From Acorus gramineus (lineage: Eukaryota; Streptophyta; Magnoliopsida; Acorales; Acoraceae), in the NCBI GenBank assembly GCA_030737835.1, contig JAUJYN010000038.1, forward strand, positions 744,001-808,000: a DNA stretch of 64,000 bases, written 5' to 3'. The position numbers and the translations under genes are program-made. Below, in pieces: positions 12,733 through 24,489 of this stretch (position 1 is its first letter; every line of letters begins with the position of its first letter). Under the pieces are notes generated by a model, which was not told where the DNA came from, made no database searches, and saw nothing but the letters and a program-made list of their open reading frames with translations.

Positions 12733-13820
12733 ATGGTAAAGAAATCCGATGTCCCGTTAATATACTCTTTTGACGGGAGGATTGTTTAACGTGAAGATAC
12801 TTCATTTTATGAAGGTGGTACCAGGAAAACCACCATCATACGTAAGAGGATCTCTTATGTCGATTTACTCCAAATGATGTACCATTTGACGGGGACCGAT
12901 CCAAGTCTTTACAAATTGTCCATGAGTGCTGTGCATCCCACTCACGATGAAAAGTGTTTGGGTGTCCCTCTCGAAGATGGTATGGGGTGAAAGTGATGAT
13001 AATATTGTACCCAAAGCACGCGCATGTGATTCAAATATGGTTAGAGAAGGAAGAGATCATACAAAGAGGTCGTGGCGCGATGAATTATGATGTAGAAGAT
13101 TCATATCCTTCCATTGTTCGTGAACCATATCAACCTTCATCGTCGTCATTTGTTCCGTGCACCCAAGAGAATATGATTGATGCAACACCGACCAATGCCT
13201 ATGGGAGTGTCAATATACCACATTTGTAAGTATTGTGTATTTATAGGATGTTTTTGGTGGGTGTATTCATATGTGTAAGTATAATGTGTTTGCATTTATA
13301 GGTCCCCATTTCATGACATGGGTTGGGACGATATTCGTGAAGGAATTGAAGTGAACAATGAAGAAGAAGAAGATCAAGAAGGAGGAGAAGAAGAAGAGGA
13401 AGTGGGAGAAGATACTGAAGAAGAAGAAGAAGAAGAGGATCGTGAAGATGGCTGGGTTGAAGGACCTGATACTGAGGAGGACCATGATGTGAGGAGAACT
13501 GCCATCCGTGAATATAGTGTTCCTCAAATGTTTCCTACACGTGAGCTTATGGAGCAGGCGGTGGCAGAAAATGTCCATCCATGCATTTATGAAATCGGAT
13601 CTTCTTCGTGTAATGAACTTGAGGTTGGTCAGCTTTTCACGAATAAGAAGTCACTCATTAATGCTGTCCGAACCTGGAGCATAAAGAAATGTGTACAGTG
13701 TCATGTGGTGAAATCAAATGTAGAAAAATATGCCGTTAAGTGCATAAGATGAATGTAATTGGAGATTATATGCGAGGAGGGTTGGTGGTTCAAAAATGTT
13801 CAAGATTTCCACTCTGAGAG
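12733..13820 (+). pseudogene. MULE transposase, N-terminal part (broken)
   Basis: Exon 12733-13225 and, after a 76-bp intron with GT..AG ends, an exon from 13302. The joined frame is continuous (..PHL|SPFHDMGWDD..). It starts MVKKSDVPLIYSFDGRIV and meets an in-frame TAA at 12787-12789. A further break near 12980 is followed by MIILYPKHAHVIQIW. Exon 2 has a strongly acidic Glu-rich stretch (about 13357-13440). After it comes the DNA-binding/zinc-binding N-terminal region typical of MuDR transposases (LEVGQLFTNKKSLINAVRTW, then VVKSN..YAVKC). A stop at 13750-13752 and frameshifts follow, and WRLYARRVGGSKMFKISTLR runs up to the solo LTR inserted at 13821. Expression of a functional protein is not plausible. 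Confidence 0.8.
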
Positions 13821-14083
13821 TGTTATATATGTGTCACTTTTAGCCTGCTGGTAACCGTTAGAGCGTTCTGGCAGTTTTTCAGTTTTTACCAGTTTTCGAT
13901 CGGAACCGCTTATTTTTGGACTGTTAGCTATCGTTCAGAGTTAGAGGACTCCGATTGGAAATCTAATTGCATATTTGGTGTCCTGGTGCCATTTTAAGCC
14001 TCTCACGAAAATTTCATCGAATTCCGGTAACGTTCCCGAAATTTCACAGTTTCGGGGCGTATCCGGGTTTTTAAGTGACTTGG

Positions 14084-14090
14084 TATAAAT
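14084..14090 (+). promoter_or_regulatory. TATA box of the LTR promoter
   Basis: TATAAAT within GGTATAAATAGTGGG, 264 bp into the LTR. It is followed at a plausible distance by a pyrimidine-rich leader (14136-14170). The expected transcription start is about 30 bp downstream, so the LTR would consist of a short U3 and an unusually long R-U5. Confidence 0.6.
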
Positions 14091-14218
14091 AGTGGGTGAG
14101 AAAATATCTTATGTCACTATTCATCATCCCTACCAAATCCCTCTCTCTCCTCCCTCTCTCTTTTTCTTCCATTAGAGGCCCCTCCACCCCTCAAAGCTTG
14201 AAACCTAAAGCACGGGAA

Positions 14219-14243
14219 GTGTAGATCGGGTCCCGATCTACAC
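14219..14243. repeat. Conserved perfect 25-nt palindrome in the LTR leader
   Basis: GTGTAGATCGGG, one central base, then its exact complement CCCGATCTACAC. The same 25 nt occur at 21157-21181, 27939-27963, 42302-42326 and 48720-48744, with T or A at the centre depending on strand. It lies between the TATA box and the first donor-like site, so it would be in the RNA leader as a 12-bp stem. Confidence 0.85.
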
Positions 14244-15729
14244 ACCGGTGTCTTCAAATCCCGATTCCGACGACTCTAGCCACTCCGTCCCCCTCTCTTT
14301 GTCCTCTGATTCGGGCCATTTCGAGGGCCGTGGTAGATCGGGGCGTAAGAGAGCCGTTGAGAAGGGTTTCGGCGCGTGGAAAGCGTCCGGACTTCGGTCC
14401 CTCCCTTGGTAAGCCCTATTTTCCCCTCTTTTCTTGTTTAGATGGATGTTAGGAGGTGGGAAATGAGGTTGGGAGGAGGCCGGAGGTGGTGGGTGGCCGT
14501 CGGAGGGCGGGGGTGGTGGTCGGAGGCCGTGGGTGGCCGGTGGTGGTGAGTGGGTGCTCGGGTAGGGGAGATAGGCTGCTCGGGTAGGTGGGGAGGCTGT
14601 CCCGGGAGCGCTGGCAGCAGGCGCAGCGGCGTGGGGCACCAGGTGGTCGGGCGTGCGGGTGCGTGCGCGCAGGCGTGCGCGCGGCGTGCGCTCGGGTGGT
14701 GCTGCAGGCGCTGGGCGTGCTGGTCGATCGGCTGGAGCTGGGCGGCGGTGCTGGGGGTGATGGCCGTGAGGCCGGGGCGCGCGCGGGTGCTGCGCATGGG
14801 GCGCAGGGCACTCGGGCGTGCGGCAGGCGGCAGGCGCACCAGTTTGCCGGGCGCGCGAGGGCGTGCGCGCGGGCGCGCGCGCACGCGTGCGCTCGGGGGG
14901 TGCAGGGAGATGCATTCGGGTAGGCTAGCTGGGTTGTGCGCGCTGGCAGGCCGGGCGAGCAGGCTGGGCGCGCAGGCGAGCAGGGCAGGGGCGCTCGGGT
15001 ATCAGGCGGGCATTGCCCCGGGCGTGCAGGCGAGCGGTGCTCGGGCTACTCGGCGACGCGCGCAGGCAGGCAACGCGGGCAGCAGGGCGGGCAGGCTGGC
15101 AGGCGCGCTGGGCGCGCTGGGTGCGTGCTGCGCAGGCGTGCGCGTGGACGCTGGGTGAGGGTCCCGGGTGCCGGGCGTTGAGCGATGGGCGCTGGGTCGC
15201 GGGTACCGGGTGCTGGCCGAGGGTGCTGGGCGCTGGTCGCTGGGGCGCTGGGCGCTGGGCACCGCTGCGGGGCGGAGCTGGCGGTGCGCACGTGGTGCGT
15301 GCGGGTAGAGGTAGGTGGTGCGCGCGAGGTGCGCGCGGAGCGAGGTGGTGCGCGCGGGGTGCGCGCAGGGCCAGGCGCTGCGCGCGGGGCGTGCGGGGTG
15401 CTCGCGGGCCAGCGATGGCGTGCGGGGTGTGCGTGGGCGGCTGCGCTGGGGCGCAGGGGGCGCGCGGTGCACACGGGAGGCTCGGCGGCGTGTCTCGGCG
15501 ACGGGCCGAGGCGCGGCGGTGCGCGGAGTGCGCGGGCCGAGGCGCGGCGGTGCGCCTGGGCGGTCAGGTGGCCGTGCGGGTGGTTGCCGGGGTGCTCGGG
15601 CTAGCGTGCGTGCGGGTCGTATGCACGTTTGCCCGAGTGTTAAGAGTTAGTTGTGGATTTATGTAAGTCCTTGTGTATTTTGTAGTATTTGTGGAGTTTA
15701 ACTCACCATATTGAATGTCTATCTTGCAG

Positions 15730-17104
15730 ATCTAGACGAGCGGTCGCGCGACGACCCAGATACTGGTGAGTGGGACAAATCCAACCCAGTAGAGAGGCGT
15801 TATACGCACTTGGGCGTATACCGACCTCTCCTGGGGCACCGTGGATGAATATTAACCTGCAGTAATATGTAATCCATGCTTGTATGATTAAATTGTAGAA
15901 TGCATGCTACCCTAGACCTTGCATGTTAGGGAATTGCACCCTTAGAATATGTATATGAGCCATGCACCATGTCTCCAGTTTCATGTTAGGAAACCTCGAC
16001 CTGTGTATGCGTCCTACTAGTTTATTTATTCAATTAAATGCTAGTGTCTGTTAAATCGCATGCCTTAGGTAATATTATCGGGAGGAGCCTTGCGAGGACA
16101 GCAGTGAGACCCGTGTTAGGGTACTCCGTGTTCCTTGTTTGGTTGTCGGGATGTCCTGTATCGGGACCTCATGCATCCCTCCCAAGGTTTCTAGTCCTAA
16201 TAATATTATAAGTAATGTTGTATGATTGGTATGATTATTAGCATGTTAGTGAATATTATAGGGGAGGGGCCTTGCGAGGACAGCGGTGAGACCCGTGTTA
16301 GGGTACTCCGTGTTCCTTGTTTGGTTGTCGGGGTATCCTGTATCAGGAACTCACGCCGCCCTCCCGAGTTTCTTTCCCCCAATGATATTCCAACATTGCT
16401 TTTGATTGTACTATTTTCCCCGCATCTTGGATATGCGCCTTGGAGGAACTCTGAAGAGTTCATGACATTTGAGTGGTAGAGATGTGTTGTCGGCGGATCC
16501 GAGTGGATCATATGCGTATGGATAGGCTGTTTTGTTCCCTGCGTTGGATCCGGTAGAGGCTACCTCCAGCGTTAGAAAGGTCGTCCTTCGGAGGACCCAC
16601 ATCAGTAGGCGCCTCCCGATATTTGTGACGGACTGTGCTGAAGTTGTGGGTGGAGACCAAGCGGCCTACGGAGTGGAGGAGGGACTATCGGTGGACCAAG
16701 GGTGACCAACAGCCTAGTCAGTCCCAAAATCCTATGTCACCTTTGGAAAGGTGAGGGTGAGGGTGTGGTGGGTTGGCGATGAGCGACCCGCTGGTTTTGT
16801 TTATGGTTGATTGTTAGTCCCAACATCCTGAGTCCCCTGTTGAGGGGTGAAGGTGAGGGTATGATATGGGTTATGGAAATTGTGGTTTATGATGGATAAA
16901 TGGTTAGGTGGTTCCTGCCCCTTGGAGGCGGGACGAATAGTTGGATAAATAATGGAATTGTGGAAAATATTGTCTGTGATGCATGGGTTGTGCCGTTCAC
17001 TGAGCGTGTGGCTCACCCCTCGCATATGTTTTTCCCCAGTTGCCACTGAGCCTGAGCTGGAGCCGGAGCAGCAGTTGGAGCTTTCCGAGGGATTCCTTCA
17101 GTAG
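15730..17104 (+). other. Putative spliced acidic micro-ORF inside the LTR (solo LTR copy)
   Basis: A 36-nt segment (15730-15765) sits between an acceptor CTTGCAG and a donor CTG|GTGAGT. A second segment (17040-17104) follows the acceptor TTTTTCCCCAG. Joined, and taking one G from an upstream exon, they read DLDERSRDDPDT, then VATEPELEPEQQ, then LELSEGFLQ and stop (33 residues). The same frame is open in other LTR copies. No start codon is evident in the upstream exon, so how it would be translated is unknown. Splicing is inferred from sequence only. Confidence 0.45.
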
Positions 17105-17447
17105 CGGAGCAGCGCCACGTTCCGCGAGTACCAGAGGTTATCAGCATCCCTCTCCTTGGCTGTATGTATTGTTTTCCGTGCTTGGCACGCGTCTGTATGT
17201 ATTCAGTTGTTCTATGTATATTGGCTCTCACAGGACGTATGATTGTGTATCGAGTCTGTAATATGTTTTGGATTACAGACTCAGTTTTAGCTTCCGCTAT
17301 ATTGTGTATATATTATGTCAGCCCTGTTTGATCTGTGTTGTCATTTTATTTGTGGTTTAGAGTATATATATTTGACCTCCTATGTAGGTTTCTGATATGA
17401 TATATACACCTGCCGCGTCCCGGGGACGGCCGCCCTGGGGCGTGACA

Positions 17448-19000
17448 GAGAGTTTCTCATACATGCTTGGATCCTCTACTCAGTTCAAATCACAGACAAT
17501 TTAGTTCTGATTATATCTCACAGCTGATTATGCCAACGATTCGTCATAATTTGAGAATCAGTCCTACTGAGATAATGACAGGATACGTGCTGATCATCAC
17601 TACACAATTTCATATTCAAAGGCACACCGTGCCAAATGGAAGGCTATGGAGAGGATATTTGGAAATTGGGAGGAATCATATGCTGAGTTGCCTCTATATG
17701 TTGATGCCTTGAGGAGGTCTAATCCAGGAACAAATGTGTTCTTCGAAGGCCCTGTCATACAAGAGAATAACATGGGCAGACCGATCCAACAGTTTGAACG
17801 TGTTTTTTGGGCATTCGGACCAGCCTTAGAGGCTTTCAAACATTGTCGTCCATTGGTTTGCATCGATGGAACACATCTGTATGGAAAGTATAAAGGAAAT
17901 CTCCTGATAGCCACTGCTTGCGATGCAGAAAATGGTTTGCTTCCGATAGCCTTTGCTATAGTTGAATCTGAGAACAGAAGCAGTTGGACCTTCTTCCTTT
18001 GGAACTTGTTCTTTTCTGTTGGTTGTATAAACAATTTGTGTGTCATATCTGATCGGCACTTGGGCATCATAGCAGGCATGAAGGATATTGAGGAAGCAAA
18101 CAATGTGACATGACACTATCGTTTCTGTATGAGACACATGATAGACAACTTCAAAAAAAATATTAAACGAAAGGAGTTGAGTGACCAGGTGTGGAAGGGT
18201 GCCACCTTGAAATGTCCAAATCAATTTGCTGATGAAATGCGAAAGATTCTTAGTGCCTCCTCACAAGCTCGCACATGGCTTGATCAAGTCCCTCCACAAA
18301 CATGGGCCCTTTGTTATGACGATGGCCGTCGTCATGGCACGATGACCACCAATAGAGCAGAAAGCATGAACAGTGTCTTGAAAGGTGTAAGAGGATTGCC
18401 AGTCACTGCCATATTACAACAGACATTCATACGAGTGTCAGAGTATTTTTATACGAGGCGTGAATCGGCCGAGAGCATGTCAGGTGAACATGTGTCATCT
18501 ATGCAGCAACGTTTGGAGAGAACTGCACATGATGCAAGGGCGATGTTTGTAAGAAGGCTTGATAGATCAGAATTCAATGTCCAAGACAAGAATGCGGTTA
18601 TGTACACTGTTTTCTTATTTCTGACAATGCAGAATGTCAATGTCATGTTCCGAAGTTGTTTCACTATCCATGTGCACATGTCATAGCGGCCTGCGGGTAT
18701 GCTCGTATTAGTCCTGGGAGATATGTGTCACATTGGCTTTCCTCAGAGTCATATAGACACACTTATGAACCCCGATTCCACTCCGTTGATGATAAAAGTC
18801 GTTGGCCGATTCCTACGGAAAACGATCCTATCTTCATCCCACCAAATGTTAGGAGACAAGCGGGGCGCCCTGTATCAACTCGCCGACGTATGCATATGGA
18901 CTCCAGGGATCCAAGTCTGAGATATACATGTTCAATATGTCATGAGAAAGGCCATAGAAAAAATAAATGTCCACGTAGAAATACAAATGCTGGTAATTGA
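17448..19000 (+). pseudogene. MULE transposase, catalytic DDE, SWIM and zinc-knuckle part (broken)
   Basis: Continuation of the transposase after the solo LTR. Segments in shifted frames read SHTCLDPLLSS, then (from about 17626) AHRAKWKAMERIFGNWEES. The core contains CIDGTHLYGKY (first catalytic Asp) and VISDRH (second Asp). An in-frame TGA at 18111-18113 precedes HYRFCMRHMIDNF, and TTNRAESMN (about 18349) holds the catalytic Glu. After a frameshift near 18640, a SWIM zinc finger reads CQC..HYPCAH (about 18630-18675). A CCHC-type knuckle CSICHEKGHRKNKC (about 18931-18972) lies near the C-terminus at 19000. Order and motifs are those of plant MULE (MuDRA-like) transposases. At least one stop and several frameshifts make it non-functional. 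Confidence 0.88.
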
Positions 19001-19077
19001 TGTTAAATATGATTGTGATATGATGATGAATGTTCAATTGTTTGAGTAGATATTAACTTGTGTTCAAATTACAGGTG

Positions 19078-20702
19078 ATGGACATACGTGAGTGGCATGG
19101 ACCCGTCGTGGATGATTTGCTGTATTTTCAGGGATCTCATAGGTCTCATCATGGATTCCAGGGCAAGGTATGACAAATGATGTGTTTTTCTCTAATGTTA
19201 TTCTTCATATATGAATTTTTTTTACTTGAATAAATAAATTCCTTAAACAGACCGACTCCTCCAAGTTTACGATCCACATGCTAGCATTGCATCACTGGGT
19301 CTTGGGTCCACGCATTGAGCCATACGTGAGGACATCAGGGTTGTATTATTTGACAGAGATGGGATATACCAGATCAGATCATCGACTTCTACAAGCACTG
19401 ACTGAGAGATGGAGACCAGAAACCAACACATTTCATCTGCGACATGGCGAGATGACCATTACACTTCAGGACGTTGCTATTTTGACTGGACTACCCATTG
19501 ATGGCAAGCCCGTGACTGGTATCACAGACCACGATGATTGGGCCAGTGTTTGTGAGGAGCTGTTAGGTGTTGGCCCCCCTGTAGATAAGATCAAGGGTGA
19601 AAGAATTTTTCTCTCGTGGCTTAAAGAAACCTTCAGCATCGTACCAGATGTTGAATTGGACGACGATATCCTCCAGCAGTATGCACGTGCATATATCTTA
19701 TTTGTGCTTGGATCAACCATCTTCGCCGATGGCACAGGAAATAAGATACATGCGTGCTACCTTCATTTATTCAGAGATTTTGAGGATGCTGGCCGATATT
19801 CATGGGATGCAGCTGCTTTGGCCCACTTATATAGAGCATTGTACAGAGGGCTTGGAGAGAGGATGTCGGCAGGATCTCATGGTTTTTATTCTCTGCTACA
19901 GGTAATATGCAAACCCCAATTTTTATCCATACATACTTTTTTTTTTCTGTGTTACTTAAGATTTTGTTCCAACACAGCTACGGTCGTGAGAGAGATTACA
20001 TGTGGGACGACCATCATTACATGATCCAGATTTTATTCTTGGAGATCAACCTTTGGGAGTAAGGTAATGTCAATATTTTCATCTTCTTTTGTCAATTCAT
20101 AGAAGATCATATTTCATTAAATTCCTTATTTCAGGTGGAAGGTGACTCAGAGGTTTGATGAAAATTCGCGTGTTCTGATATACTATAGAGCACAACTGGA
20201 CTATCAGCTTCAGTCGCAGGTGACTATACAATTAGTCATATATTTCACAAATGATATATTCTATGTTAATTGTGATACTAATTATAAATTTGGTTTTTGG
20301 TAGGTTATATGGCAGCCTTATGCTGGGACATATGAGACACTACCACTTGCATGTATGGATCATATGGAGTTGTAGACGGTTAGGGTCCCACTCATTTGCT
20401 TTGATATAGTGGAGATGCAAGTGCCAGATCGAGTCGCGGGTCAATTTGGATGGCATCAGGACATTCCATCTGATGTAGAGGCCATCGACCGGGTAAACAG
20501 ACGAGGTAGACAGGATGTCAATTGGATAGTTTTTCACCAGACTTATATCGAGCGTTGGGACCAACGCTTGGATCACATCCACCAATTCTCTCATACCCGG
20601 AGTTCGAGGAGATATATGGAGTGGTACTGGGAGAGAACAGTCAGACATATCACACCTCCACCACCCCCACAGTACCATCCAGGCTATGTCGCACCAAATT
20701 CG
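19078..20702 (+). pseudogene. Plant mobile domain (PMD, MAIN-like) reading frame carried by the MULE, main part
   Basis: Exons 19078-19167, 19251-19901, 19978-20063, 20135-20219 and 20304-20702 join in frame through GT..AG introns. The product starts MDIREWHGPVVDDLLYFQGS. It contains the PMD signature segments LTERWRPETNTFHL, EMTITLQDVAILTGLPIDG, RYSWDAAALAHLYRAL, ERLHVGRP, YRAQLDYQ..VIWQPY and PDRVAGQFGWHQDIP. Two in-frame stops, TGA at 19987 and TAG at 20373, both sit where PMD proteins usually have Trp (TGG), which points to point-mutation decay. The last donor (GTAAG at 20703) opens an intron into which the 10-kb retrotransposon inserted; the final exon is 30863-31378. The PMD frame starts 78 bp after the transposase stop. 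It could be a second gene or be spliced to the transposase (acceptor at 19074). Confidence 0.85.
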
Positions 20703-20757
20703 GTAAGAATTTTAAACGCGTGTTACATTTTTAGAAAGTGATAAATGATTTTATAAC

Positions 20758-23700
20758 TGTTATATATGTGTCACTTTTAACCTGTTGATAACCGTTAGAG
20801 CGTTCTGGCAGTTTTCGGTTTTTACCGGTTTTTCGATCGGAACCGCTTATTTTTGGACTGTTAGCTATTGTCCTGAGTTAGAGGACTCCGATTGAAAATC
20901 TAACTGCATATTTGGTGTCCTGGTGTCATTTTATGCCTCCCACGAAAATTTCATCGAATTCTAGCATCGTTTGCAAAAATTTCGCAGTTCCGGGGCGTAT
21001 CCGGGTTTTTAAGTGACTTGTTCATAAAAGGAAATCAAATAAATCAAAAATTACTATTCATCGTCTCTCCCGACGTGATCCCTCTCTCCTCTCTCTCGTT
21101 TTTCACCCTTTCAAGCCCCCTAGACCCCTCAAAATCAAAAACCTAAAACACGAGAAGTGTAGATCGGGTCCCGATCTACACTCCGGTGTTTTTAAATCCC
21201 CGTTCCGGCGAGTTTTGCCACTCCGTCCCCCTCTCTCTCTCCTCTGTTTCGAGCCAAATCGAGGGCCGTGATAGATCGGGGCGTGGGAAAGCCTTTGAGG
21301 AAGGTTTCGGCGCGCGGAGAGCGTCCGGACTTCGCTCCCTCCCCTCGGTAAGCCTTCTTTCCCTCCTTTTTCTTGCTTAGATGAATGCTAGGGAGGGGTT
21401 TTTGTGATTGGGGGTGGTCGGCGGCTGTGGGGGTCGTCGGAGGGCGGTCGGGGGTGGTTGGAAGGTGGTTTGGGTGGTCTCGGGCAGTGGTGGTGGCGCT
21501 CGGGCTGCGGCAGGTCGTCCGGGCCAAGCAGCAGCAGCAGCAGCAGCCCCGGGCGGCGCCAGGTCGGGTGCGCGCGGGCAGGCGCGCGTGCGTGCGCGGG
21601 CGCGCGGCGTGCGCGCGAGGGCGCGCGGGCCTGGTGCAGGGCGCCGGTGCTGGGCGAGCAGGGGCTGGTCTGGGCGCTGGTCTGGGCGCGCGCGGAGGTG
21701 CTGGGCGCGCGCGGAGGTGCTGGGCGCGCGAGGTGCTGGCGGAGGTGCTGGCGGAGGTGCGTGGCGGTGCGCGGAGGCCGCGGCGAGGCCGTGGCGGTAC
21801 GCGGAGGCTGCGGCGAGGCCGTGGCGGTGCGCGGAGGGCGCGGTGAGGCCGCGGTGGTGCGCGCGAAGCGCGGCGAGGTGCGGCGAGGTGCGTGCGAGGT
21901 GCGCGCGAGGTGCGGCAAGGCGTGCGAGGTGCGTGCGAGGTGCGCGCGAGGTGCGGCAAGGCGTGCGAGGTGCGTGCGAGGTGCGCGCGAGGTGCGGCAA
22001 GGCGTGCGAGGTGCGCGCGAGGTGCGGCAAGGTGTGTGAGGTGCGTGCGAGGTGTGCGCGAGGTGCGGCAAGGTGGCGGAGGTGCGCGCGGGGTGCGCGC
22101 GAGGCGGGGCACTGCGTGCGGGGGCGCGCGGGGTGCTCGCGGACCGGCGCAAGGCGTGCGGGGCCCGCGGCGGCGCGTCCGGGCAGTCGGGTGGTTGCCG
22201 TGCGGGCGGTGGCCGGCCGTGCGGGTGGTTGCCGGGGGCCGTGCGGGTGGTTGCCGAGGCCGCGGGTAGTTGTTGGGGAGGTGTTGGATGCTTGTTGTGG
22301 GTTTTGGGGTGGTTATGTATGTATTTAATGATAATTGTGGATTAATACTAACCAGTGAATGTCTGTCTTGCAGATCTAGACGGACGGTCGCGCGTCGACC
22401 CAGATACTGGTGAGTGGGACAATCCAACCCAGTAGAGAGGTGTTATACGCACTTGGGCGTATACCGACCTCTCCTGGGGCGACATGGATTATATTAACCT
22501 GTAATAACATGTATTGCATGTGAGCATGATGAAAATGTAGAATGCATGCTACCCTAGACTCTGTATGTTAGGGACTTACACCCTTAGGATACGTGTAAGA
22601 GCCATGCATCATGCCTCCTGTTTTCATGATAGGAAGCCTTGGCCTATGCATGCATCCTACTAGTTTATTTATTAAATTAAATTAAATACTAGTGTGTTAG
22701 ATTCATGCCCATGATAATATGGATTGTATAATTAATAGCATGCTTAGAGAATGTTATAGGGGAGGGGCCTAGCGAGGACAGCGGTGAGACCCGTGTTAGG
22801 GTACTCCGTGTTCCTTGCATGGTTGGCGGGTTGTCCCACATCGGGACCCCAGGTTACCCTCCCCAGGTCTCTTTTCCTCATATTATTCTGTATGTTCCCC
22901 GCATCTTGGATATGCGCCCTGGAGGGAATTCTGATGAATTCATGGCACTATAGAGAATATTATAACCTCGGGGTTATAATATATGTTTCCCCGCATCTTG
23001 GTTATGCGCGCTGGTGGAATTCTGAGGAATTCGAGACATTAGAGTGATAGACTTGTGCTGTCAGCGGATCCGAGTGGATCATATGCGATGGATAGGCCGT
23101 TCTGTTCCCTTCGTTGGATCCGAGTAGGAACTCCTCAGCGTTAGACAGGCTATCCTGACAGAGGGCTCCCATCAGTAGGCACCTCCTGATCTTGGACTCG
23201 GACTGTGCTGAATGTGGGAGTAGACCAGGTAAGCTACGGTGTGGAGGAGAGGCTACCGGTGGACCAAGGGCGACCAACAGCCTAGTCAGTCCCAAAATCC
23301 TATGTCACCTTTGGAAAGGTGAGGGTGAGGGTGTAGTGGGTTGTCGATGAGCGACCCACTGGTTTTGTTTATGAATGTTTATCAGTCCCAAAATCCTATG
23401 TCACCTTTGGAAAGGTGAGGGTGAGGGTGTAGTGGGTCGGCGATAAGCGACCCGCTGGTCTTGTTTATTGATGATAGTTAGTCCCAAAATCCTGAGTCCC
23501 CTGTTGAGGGGTAAGGGTGAGGGTATGATCTGGATTGGATAAATGGTTATGTTGTTCCTGCCCCTTTGAGGCGGGATGAATGGCTGGATTAATATGTTGT
23601 GGTCAATATTGTCTGTGATGCATGGGTTGTGCCGTTCACTGAGCGTGTGGCTCACCCCTCGCATATGTTTTTCCCCAGTTGCCACTGAGCTGGAGCTGGA

Positions 23701-24086
23701 GCCGGAGCAGCAGTTGGAGCTTTCCGAGGGATTTCTTCAGTAGCGGAGCAGCGCTACGTCCGCGAGTACCAGAGGCTATCAGCATCCCTTTCCTTGGCTG
23801 TATGTATTGGATTTCCGTGCTGAGCACGTGTTGTATATATTCAGTTGTTATTTGTATATATTGGCTCTCACAGGACAGATGATTGTGTATCGAGTCTGTA
23901 GTATGTTTTATTTACAGACTCAGTCTTTTGCTTCCGCATTAGGTGTATATATCATGTCAGCTTCTTGTCATTGTGTGTCATTCTGTTTATTGTGTATGAT
24001 ATATATTGTTGACCTCCTGTGTAGGTTTCTGATATGATATGTATACATTTGCCGCGTCCCGGGGTTGGCCGCCCTGGGGCGTGACA
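20758..24086 (+). repeat. 5' LTR of the young element
   Basis: Ends TGTTATATATGTG and GGGGCGTGACA. Contains the 25-nt palindrome (21157-21181), a donor-like GTAAG at 21348 and the GC-rich core (about 21410-22265). Inside the core are 41-bp tandem repeats (about 21920-22040, one unit more than in the 3' LTR). The micro-ORF exons are 22374-22409 and 23679-23743. The block from GTCCCAAAATCCTATGTCACC to GGTGAGGGTGAGGGTG is repeated at about 23288 and 23386. Confidence 0.92.
22374..23743 (+). other. Putative spliced acidic micro-ORF in the 5' LTR
   Basis: Exon-like segments 22374-22409 and 23679-23743, with the same splice signals and the same open frame as in the solo LTR: DLDGRSRVDPDT, VATELELEPEQQ, LELSEGFLQ, stop TAG at 23741-23743. 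The 3' LTR copy (29115-29150 and 30420-30484) is identical in frame. Confidence 0.45.
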
Positions 24087-24091
24087 AAAGT

Positions 24092-24103
24092 TGGTATCAG
24101 AGC
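24092..24103 (+). promoter_or_regulatory. Primer binding site, initiator-Met tRNA type
   Basis: TGGTATCAGAGC, six bases downstream of the LTR end CGTGACA. This is the standard primer site of many plant Ty3/gypsy elements. Confidence 0.85.
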
Positions 24104-24204
24104 CTGGTCCTGTCAGAGCCAATAGTCTTCCTTCGTAGAGATGAGTCCTAGGATTTCGAGATGAGTATTCTGATCCTAGTGTCTGGTTTTCTTAGGGTGC
24201 TGAT

Positions 24205-24480
24205 ATGCCTCCTCGCAGAGGACGGCGCGGACGAGGTCCCTCTCGGTCTTTGGAGGTTTCCGGACCTACCAGAGACGAGGATGCTACTGGAGAGCCCTTG
24301 ACGCAGGAGCCTCCTGCTTGGGAGCGTGCTTTCGCTCGGTTGGCTGATTTGGTGGAGACACAGACGAGAGTGTTGGCAGAGCAGGCTAGTGAGATTCGGG
24401 AGCTGCGGGCAGCCCTCGAGGCAGTTCCGCAGGTCCCCTTGGTGGTTATTATGCAAGTGTGTGTGGCATTTGGTGTGTGA
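24205..24480 (+). pseudogene. Truncated gag of the young element
   Basis: Begins MPPRRGRRGRGPSRS and follows the intact Gag of the element at 44013-45428 for 80 codons (to VPLV), then jumps to out-of-frame sequence and a stop. Comparison with the intact copy shows a deletion of about 380 codons with the six bases TTGGTG at both edges. The capsid region and the zinc knuckle are gone. Confidence 0.85.
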
Positions 24481-24489
24481 AAATTAAGA

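Larger units (their letters stand above)
13821..17447 (+). mobile_element. Solo LTR of a Tekay-like Ty3/gypsy element
   Basis: Runs from TGTTATATATGTGTCAC to CCCTGGGGCGTGACA and is flanked by an exact 5-bp target duplication GAGAG (13816-13820 and 17448-17452). At 3627 bp it interrupts the transposase reading frame of the MULE. In order it shows a short U3, a TATA box (14084-14090), a pyrimidine-rich leader, a 25-nt palindrome (14219-14243), a splice donor-like site at 14409 and a GC-rich core (about 14460-15630). A micro-exon (15730-15765) follows, then two imperfect copies of a module of about 180 bp (from about 16081 and 16261), GGTGAGGGTGAGGGTG repeats, and an acidic short reading frame ending at 17104. 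No internal region remains, so it arose by LTR-LTR recombination. Confidence 0.92.

Noticed and set aside
21348..21380. Mini-intron GTAAG..TTGCTTAG just before an ATG in the LTR
   Set aside because: Only about 33 bp, below the length plant introns can be spliced at. The donor more likely pairs with a distant acceptor or is not used.
21920..22040. Regular 41-bp repeats considered as a CRISPR-like array
   Set aside because: The units are directly tandem with no unique spacers, lie within an LTR in plant DNA and have no associated genes.
23320..23540. GGTGAGGGTGAGGGTG repeats resembling telomere sequence
   Set aside because: The plant telomere unit is TTTAGGG. These are short GGTGAG runs inside each LTR, recurring with the LTR.
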